Shown here piece by piece: positions 59,744 to 64,000 of a stretch of DNA of 64,000 bases. Location of the stretch: positions 1 through 64,000 of the forward strand of contig UQZO01000002.1 in the NCBI GenBank assembly GCA_900545545.1, read 5' to 3'. Position 1 is the first letter of the stretch; every line of letters begins with the position of its first letter. The notes under the pieces were generated by a model. The model made no database searches, was not told the origin of the DNA, and saw nothing but the letters and a program-made list of their open reading frames with translations. A program made the translations under genes and the position numbers. This DNA comes from an uncultured Subdoligranulum sp. GTDB lineage: Bacteria > Bacillota > Clostridia > Oscillospirales > Ruminococcaceae.

Positions 59744-59956
59744 TTACGGCTCGTCGGGAATATACTCCAAAAGATCGGCGGGCTGGCAGTCCAGCGCCTT
59801 GCACAAAGCTTCCAGCGTGGAAAACCGCACCGCCTTAGCTTTGTTATTTTTCAGGATGGACAGATTGGCCGGGGTGATGCCGATCTCCTCGGCCAGCTCC
59901 CCTGCGCCTTTATGGCGGCGCGCCATCATCACATCCAGATTGACCACAATGGGCAC
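59744..59956 (-). CDS. Small XRE-family HTH regulator (YozG-like)
   Basis: 70 residues, almost only a helix-turn-helix: MMARRHKGAGELAEEIGITPANLSILKNNK. The C-terminal ALCKALDCQPADLLEY is characteristic. GTG at 59956 after AAGGAGG. Genes of this type commonly lie beside DUF2975 membrane proteins and repress their own operon; a palindrome TTTATCG/CGATAAA lies near the promoter. Confidence 0.9.
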   Translation of the reverse strand: MPIVVNLDVMMARRHKGAGELAEEIGITPANLSILKNNKAKAVRFSTLEALCKALDCQPADLLEYIPDEP

Positions 59957-59971
59957 TGCGGCGCACCTCCT

Positions 59972-60442
59972 TCAAATGGTATAGTCCAGTTCATCTTTCA
60001 TGCGCACGGCCTGTTCAAAGGCATTTTTCAGCACCCGCACGATCAGGGCCATGAATCCTGCCGCCACCGCCAGAAAGGCAAAGGGCAGATAGATCACAAT
60101 GCCCGCCGGCAGGCAGAGCACCGCCGCCCAGGTGCAGCACCAGCTGATGCGGCGCAGCGCCTGCACCGTCTGGGGTACAAAGACCTGCCCCTGCTCCAGC
60201 CGCCGCAAAAAGCGGTAGAGGTTATACAGCATCCAGAAAGCCAGCGCCGCGCACAGATACCCCAGGATCAGCAACGCCACTTCCACCGCCGGGCCGGTAT
60301 GATTCAAAGGATGGGTATCCACCAGCCAGCGCACCAGCCACGGCCCGCAGACCGTCATAATCACGCTGCCCAGAATGGCCAGCGCTACCACGTAGCGCGT
60401 CAGGGTAATGCTTTTGTGGTCATCCCATTGCCAACATTTCAT
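59972..60442 (-). CDS. DUF2975 membrane protein
   Basis: 156 residues, four membrane segments (VALAILGSVIMTVCGPWLV; VALLILGYLCAALAFWMLY; CTWAAVLCLPAGIVIYL; FLAVAAGFMALIVRVL), with FLRRLEQGQVF between, as in DUF2975. ATG at 60442 after GGGAGAG. First gene of the operon, 15 bases before the HTH gene. Confidence 0.85.
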   Translation of the reverse strand: MKCWQWDDHKSITLTRYVVALAILGSVIMTVCGPWLVRWLVDTHPLNHTGPAVEVALLILGYLCAALAFWMLYNLYRFLRRLEQGQVFVPQTVQALRRISWCCTWAAVLCLPAGIVIYLPFAFLAVAAGFMALIVRVLKNAFEQAVRMKDELDYTI

Positions 60443-60476
60443 CACTGCTCTCTCCCGTCTTGTTCAAGTTAGCAGC

Positions 60477-60530
60477 AGTATAGCACAGGCGTTATTGTTT
60501 TGCAAGTATTTTTTATCGTTTTTCGATAAA
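60477..60530 (-). promoter_or_regulatory. Promoter and operator of the DUF2975 operon
   Basis: Minus strand TTGCAA (60505-60500), 17-base spacer, TATACT (60482-60477). Just upstream lies TTTATCG ttttt CGATAAA (60512-60530), a palindrome suited to the HTH dimer. Confidence 0.65.
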
Positions 60531-60551
60531 ATTATCTTGTTATACAAAAAA

Positions 60552-60576
60552 TCCCTTTTGGCAATGCCAAAAGGGA
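60552..60576 (-). terminator. Terminator of the HD-domain gene
   Basis: Perfect 12-bp stem TCCCTTTTGGCA, minus-strand tail TTTTTTG. Confidence 0.85.
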
Positions 60577-60589
60577 CAAACGCATTCTG

Positions 60590-61084
60590 TTATTCGTGCT
60601 GAACGGCAGGCTGCGGAGCCCGGCGTTCCATCACCGTCTCCCATGTGGAGGACATCTTGTCCGCCAGGCAGACAAGCACCGCCTCCCGGCAGCGGGGCAC
60701 CCAGGTCAGGGTCAGCGGCCACATGTGGCTCTGGATGATGTTTTTCTCGGTTTCGTTGAGCCGGAACACCGTTTCTGCATTATACCGCGCAATAAGCGGG
60801 TGTTTGAACCCGTGCCAGCGGGTAATGTTATGGCAGGCGTGCCAGTCGTAGAGGTAAAAGTCGTGCAGGAAAGCGCCGCGCAAAAGGCTTGCCTCCCGCG
60901 CACGGCAATGAAAACGCAAGTTGAGCCAGTAGGCAATCCGCGCAACGCGCAGGCAATGTTCATAGGTCGTGACCGTGCCGTGCTGGATAAACTGCTGCAT
61001 CTCGATGGCATGCGGGTCATCCGCCACGCCCCGTAGCAGCTGCCGCATCCGTGTTTCTTCCGCCGGGGTCAGTTTACAGAACAT
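60590..61084 (-). CDS. HD-domain phosphohydrolase-type protein
   Basis: 164 residues. His/Asp metal motif in LLRGAFLHDFYLYDWH, an earlier His in YEHCLRVARIAYWLNLRFH and a later Asp in VCLADKMSST, fitting the H...HD...D pattern. Substrate unknown; could act on nucleotides or signalling phosphates. ATG at 61084, six bases from AAGGAG; the ATG two codons earlier touches it. Confidence 0.85.
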   Translation of the reverse strand: MFCKLTPAEETRMRQLLRGVADDPHAIEMQQFIQHGTVTTYEHCLRVARIAYWLNLRFHCRAREASLLRGAFLHDFYLYDWHACHNITRWHGFKHPLIARYNAETVFRLNETEKNIIQSHMWPLTLTWVPRCREAVLVCLADKMSSTWETVMERRAPQPAVQHE

Positions 61085-61123
61085 AGGCATCTCCTTTTTC
61101 TGTCGTCACACTCCAACGGCCTC

Positions 61124-61153
61124 ATTATAACGGATTTCATCCTGCGCAGCAAG
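61124..61153 (-). promoter_or_regulatory. Promoter of the HD-domain gene
   Basis: Minus strand TTGCTG (61153-61148), 18-base spacer, TATAAT (61129-61124). Confidence 0.55.
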
Positions 61154-61189
61154 CATTTTTTGAAAATTTTACACCTTGTGCCGCATTTT

Positions 61190-61729
61190 TTACACAATTG
61201 GCGGGTCTGTCATCCGTTTATCCGGCGGCAGCTCCATGGTAGTGCCGGGGTAGCGTTCCACCTGGGTACAGGATAATTTTTCCAGACTGCTTACAACCTG
61301 CTCGTTGTCGTCGTAGACCATGGGCAGGAGCACCTGGTGGTTGCTGCGGATGATTTTGCCGAACCCCGTCCAGTAGTTGGTGTGCTGCACAGCGGCGCCC
61401 GAGAAATCATAGACCGTATCTATACCGCCGCACCAAAGGATCAGCAGATTGCGTTCCGGGAAATAGAGAATCCGGTCCAGCAGCGAATAGGGCACCGAGG
61501 ATTCGTATCGCGGGCCCCGGCGGCCATCCCGCCGGTCGCGGTAACTGTAGAGCAGGCGTTTGGGCTGCAGCTCCAGTTTGTCCTCATACCGGCAGATTGC
61601 CTGGCCGCGGCAGCTGGCCAGGTCGTTTTTCCAGGTCAGAATCGCAATCGGCCACAGCACGATACAGGGCAGCAGCGCCGCGATCATGACCCACGCACTG
61701 CGGAGGAACGGTTCCTCCTCCCCTGCCAC
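61190..61729 (-). CDS. Membrane protein, 3' part of a probably frame-shifted gene
   Basis: 179 codons if read from GTG 61729, but no ribosome site precedes that GTG. It begins with a membrane segment (WVMIAALLPCIVLWPIAIL) followed by a cytosolic beta-rich region (KLELQPKRLLYSYRDR, VPYSLLDRILYF, NLLILWCGGIDTVYDFSG) resembling a bacterial PH-like domain. Joined to the upstream reading (61684-61881) by a -1 shift at GGGG 61723-61720 it gives one two-helix protein. See the finding there. Confidence 0.6.
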   Translation of the reverse strand: MAGEEEPFLRSAWVMIAALLPCIVLWPIAILTWKNDLASCRGQAICRYEDKLELQPKRLLYSYRDRRDGRRGPRYESSVPYSLLDRILYFPERNLLILWCGGIDTVYDFSGAAVQHTNYWTGFGKIIRSNHQVLLPMVYDDNEQVVSSLEKLSCTQVERYPGTTMELPPDKRMTDPPIV

Positions 61730-61881
61730 AAAAACGCCAATACGCCCAGCACCAGCGGTACCGCTACAGCCAACACCGTGCGCCGTATCCGGACCGGGCG
61801 CCGCTCGATCCAGTAGGGTTCCAGGCGATAGTCGGTACGGTCGTACCGGCGCTGCTTTCCGGGATTTGTGGAGTAGATCAT
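61684..61881 (-). CDS. Membrane protein, 5' part of a probably frame-shifted gene
   Basis: 65 codons from ATG 61881 (GGGAGG upstream). MIYSTNPGKQRRYDRTDYRL leads a basic cytosolic stretch, then the membrane segment VLAVAVPLVLGVLAFLW and stop just after. The following -1 frame at 61720-61723 continues directly into a second membrane helix, so this is probably the start of a two-helix membrane protein. Confidence 0.6.
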   Translation of the reverse strand: MIYSTNPGKQRRYDRTDYRLEPYWIERRPVRIRRTVLAVAVPLVLGVLAFLWQGRRNRSSAVRGS

Positions 61882-62045
61882 GGTTTTGCCTCCCGCCCGG
61901 CTTTTCCGCCGGGTTTGTGTTATCTGGTCAACAGTGCGCATTAAGCATTATCTCAGATTCCAAAGACACTACGCGGCATCCTCAGCCAATCGGCGTGCTG
62001 CGCTGTCCCCCTTCTTTTCCGGGCGTCTTTTGCTAATTGTACGTC

Positions 62046-63098
62046 TTACACATGTTGTTTTGCGCAGTAATAGCCAACAATCTTTTGATCGGAATTTTCA
62101 TCCAATCGCAGAAGTACCGAAGCGTTAATCGTCTGAATCGTTCCGCCAACATTCAGGCAGATAAAATGCTTACAATAAATGAAACCACCAACGCGAAACA
62201 TATTCATCGGGTCATATCCACATATAAATGCGTTGCAAGCGGTATATTCCCAATTTTCGATGTACTCGCGAATCTGCTTTTCTCTTTCCCCGATAATTTC
62301 CTCAAATCGGGAAGAAATAAAATCGCAGTGTTTGATTTCAACGGGACCTGCGTCCAAAGCAATAGGATTCTGCTCGTAGATCGTCTGCTCGTCAGCAAAA
62401 TCATTATGAATTTCCATTCCGTACTTTTCGAGGCAGAGATCGTAAAGCGCACCGCTGTAATAACAGATTCGACGCACATCAAACAGCAGGCTATCCTGTT
62501 GACGCAATTTGCAAAGATAATCGTTTATAATGCCTGCAAACTTTTTGAAATTTATCCTTTGCAGCGCTTTCAAACCAACATATTCTGCCATGCCCTCTAT
62601 GGTTTCGACTTCCAACTCCTGTCGAACCATATCGGGATATGCTTTCATCCGCATGTTTCGGATTTGTGCAAATTTTTGCAATGCTTTCTGATCGTGTTTT
62701 TCGTATGCCTCGGCCAGATAAAGATTCTCCTGATACTTTTTCTCAAAGTTATCTACATCACTGGGATAATGTAAAAGAATAAGATCAGACGGATATCGCC
62801 TTTCCCCATTGGCCCTTTGATGGCAATGAAACATTTCATGTACAAGCAAGTAAGCAAATATTTCACTATCATCAATGGGGTCTAATTCCATATTCCAGAT
62901 AGCTATGTACTCACCATCATGCACTATCGCGGTATTTCCCCGAAATGCATCTTGGTAGGGCATCATTTTTCCATCCAAACAAATTTCGGAATTGGTGTAC
63001 AGGGCATATTTGTATTTATGAAATCCGGTAAACAAGGCATTAAAATCGAGTGTATCCAGCACCGCATTCACTGCGTGATATGCTTCCGGCAAATTCAT
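62046..63098 (-). CDS. AT-rich gene, putative zinc metallopeptidase-like protein
   Basis: 350 residues, no signal peptide. A gluzincin-type motif HEMFH in YLLVHEMFHCHQRANG and a downstream ELEVETIEGMAEYVGLKAL that could give the third, glutamate ligand. Strongly AT-rich compared with all neighbours and different codon use, so probably acquired. GAGAGGT before the ATG. No known family recognised. Confidence 0.7.
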   Translation of the reverse strand: MNLPEAYHAVNAVLDTLDFNALFTGFHKYKYALYTNSEICLDGKMMPYQDAFRGNTAIVHDGEYIAIWNMELDPIDDSEIFAYLLVHEMFHCHQRANGERRYPSDLILLHYPSDVDNFEKKYQENLYLAEAYEKHDQKALQKFAQIRNMRMKAYPDMVRQELEVETIEGMAEYVGLKALQRINFKKFAGIINDYLCKLRQQDSLLFDVRRICYYSGALYDLCLEKYGMEIHNDFADEQTIYEQNPIALDAGPVEIKHCDFISSRFEEIIGEREKQIREYIENWEYTACNAFICGYDPMNMFRVGGFIYCKHFICLNVGGTIQTINASVLLRLDENSDQKIVGYYCAKQHV

Positions 63099-63197
63099 GT
63101 TGTACCTCTCATTTCACGATCCAAAAGCCTTATATCAATTGCTTTTCATAAGCTAACACTCGTTTTTTTCATCGCAGAATTGGCACACCACCATTTC

Positions 63198-64000
63198 TTA
63201 TTTGTGGAGAACGTTTCTTTTTTCTTGTTTTATCAACAGTGCGGCAGTCTCGATATGGCGTGTATGGGGGAAAAGGTCCACGGGTACAAATTTCTGTGCC
63301 CGGTACCCCTGCTTGGCAAAGAGAGCCACGTCCCGGGCCAGCGTTTCGGGGTCACAGCTGACATACACCACCCGGCGTGGGGCCATGCGGGCCACGGCAC
63401 CGATGCACTCCGGTGTGCTGCCGGCTCGGGGCGGGTCAAGAAAGACCACATCCGGGTGCAGCTTCTCCCTCGCCGCCTGCATCATCCACTCGGTGGCATC
63501 GGCGCAGAAGAACTGCGCATTGCGCAGCCCGTTGCGGCGGGCGTTCGCCACCGCATCCCGCACAGCGGCGGGGTTGCGCTCAATGCCGATCACCCGTCTG
63601 GCATGGGGCGCTGCGCACAGACCGATGGTTCCGATGCCGCAGTAGGCATCCACCACCGTTTCCTGCCCGGAAAGCCCGGCCAGTTCCAGCGCAGTCCTAT
63701 ACAGTACTTCAGTCTGGGTGGGATTGACCTGGTAAAAGCTGCGGGACGAGACGGCAAACCGCAGCCCGCACAAAGTATCCAGCACATGGCCGGGGCCGTA
63801 CAGCACCTTTTCCCGGTTGCCCAGCACGGCACTGGTGGTGGTGGGGTTGATGTTCTGCACAACACTGGCCACCCAGGGGGCAGTCTTGCACAGCGCCGCG
63901 CAGAAGTTGCGGCTGCCCGGCAGGTTCGGCGACGGCGTGACCAGCGTCACCAGCACCCGTCCGTCCCGTGTGCCGCGCAGCACCACATGGCGCACAAGGC
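63198..64000 (-). CDS. RlmD/TrmA-type RNA uracil-5-methyltransferase, 3' part (cut by the window edge)
   Basis: At least 267 residues; the frame runs open through the right edge, so the start, TRAM domain and any iron-sulfur ligands are outside. Visible: FYQVNPTQTEVLYRTAL, the SAM site VVDAYCGIGTIGLCAA, DPPRAGSTPE, and the catalytic Cys in YVSCDPETLARD. It methylates a uracil in 23S rRNA or tRNA (RlmCD family in Firmicutes). Neighbour is an unrelated AT-rich gene. Confidence 0.92.
   Translation of the reverse strand, partial: LVRHVVLRGTRDGRVLVTLVTPSPNLPGSRNFCAALCKTAPWVASVVQNINPTTTSAVLGNREKVLYGPGHVLDTLCGLRFAVSSRSFYQVNPTQTEVLYRTALELAGLSGQETVVDAYCGIGTIGLCAAPHARRVIGIERNPAAVRDAVANARRNGLRNAQFFCADATEWMMQAAREKLHPDVVFLDPPRAGSTPECIGAVARMAPRRVVYVSCDPETLARDVALFAKQGYRAQKFVPVDLFPHTRHIETAALLIKQEKRNVLHK

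Noticed and set aside
57242..60472. Open frame of 1076 codons antisense to tcdA, DUF4173 and DUF2975 genes
   Set aside because: Runs through terminators and several real genes; Gln/His/Pro-rich composition typical of antisense readings.
1..64000. tRNA or rRNA genes, integrase, transposase, phage genes, CRISPR arrays
   Set aside because: None recognised on either strand by eye; a covariance or repeat search could still find a short element.

Overview
The window is GC-rich, densely coded, uses Gram-positive AAGGAGG-type ribosome binding sites and sigma-A promoters, and carries families typical of anaerobic gut Clostridia (pyruvate formate-lyase, ECF vitamin transporter, DUF4830, DUF4179 anti-sigma, DUF5662, MreB). 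The best guess is an Oscillospiraceae/Ruminococcaceae member close to Faecalibacterium, Gemmiger or Subdoligranulum; this is inferred from protein style, not from a marker gene. No tRNA, rRNA, CRISPR array, insertion sequence or prophage was found.

Layout. 1-2.2 kb: an IscR-like Rrf2 regulator, a leftward promoter with a Met/Cys-rich mini-ORF and terminator, and a cell-surface SGNH hydrolase. 2.3-6.1 kb: an ECF transporter S component divergent from a MocR/PdxR-type regulator (probable vitamin B6 uptake pair), then an NfeD-SPFH membrane pair. 6.2-10.5 kb: GH13 glycosidase and glycogen phosphorylase. 10.8-15.5 kb: zapA, U32 peptidase, dut, maf and mreB, a division and housekeeping operon. 15.6-24.4 kb: one ten-gene operon making and activating a legionaminic-type nonulosonic acid (LegC, PtmE-like, LegI, LegG, two oxidoreductases, LegF) plus a DUF2500 protein and a split ThrE exporter. 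24.5-29.5 kb: DUF4830 lipoprotein-like protein, a GDPD phosphodiesterase, a two-component system with a third membrane gene, and two tiny Cys-rich proteins. 29.5-40.4 kb: a PPK2 polyphosphate kinase leads nine glycosyltransferases in one operon, presumably building a surface glycan that may use the nonulosonate. 40.5-40.7 kb: a short transcription unit with its own promoter and terminator that looks like an unassigned small RNA. 40.7-43.9 kb: pflA and pflB. 44-64 kb: membrane proteins, an AT-rich GNAT gene, lysS, greA, trpS, an ECF sigma/anti-sigma pair behind an ECF-type promoter, DUF5662, an MBL/beta-CASP hydrolase, a GH25 lysozyme fused to a degenerate 5'-nucleotidase-like domain, tcdA, a DUF2975/HTH/DUF4173 operon, an HD protein, a frame-shifted membrane gene, an AT-rich zinc-protease-like gene and the 3' part of an RlmD-type rRNA methyltransferase cut by the window edge.

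How it works together: two large cell-surface carbohydrate operons dominate (sugar synthesis, then sugar transfer), flanked by cell-envelope enzymes (SGNH hydrolase, GH25, GDPD, MreB) and envelope-stress style regulators (two-component system, ECF sigma). Energy genes (glgP, GH13, pfl) support fermentative growth on glucans. Most interesting leads: the standalone RNA at 40506-40676, the Met/Cys leader-peptide unit at 63-288, the GH25-pseudo-nucleotidase fusion, the probable -1 frameshift at 61720, and the nonulosonate operon that lacks its dehydratase and acetyltransferase.
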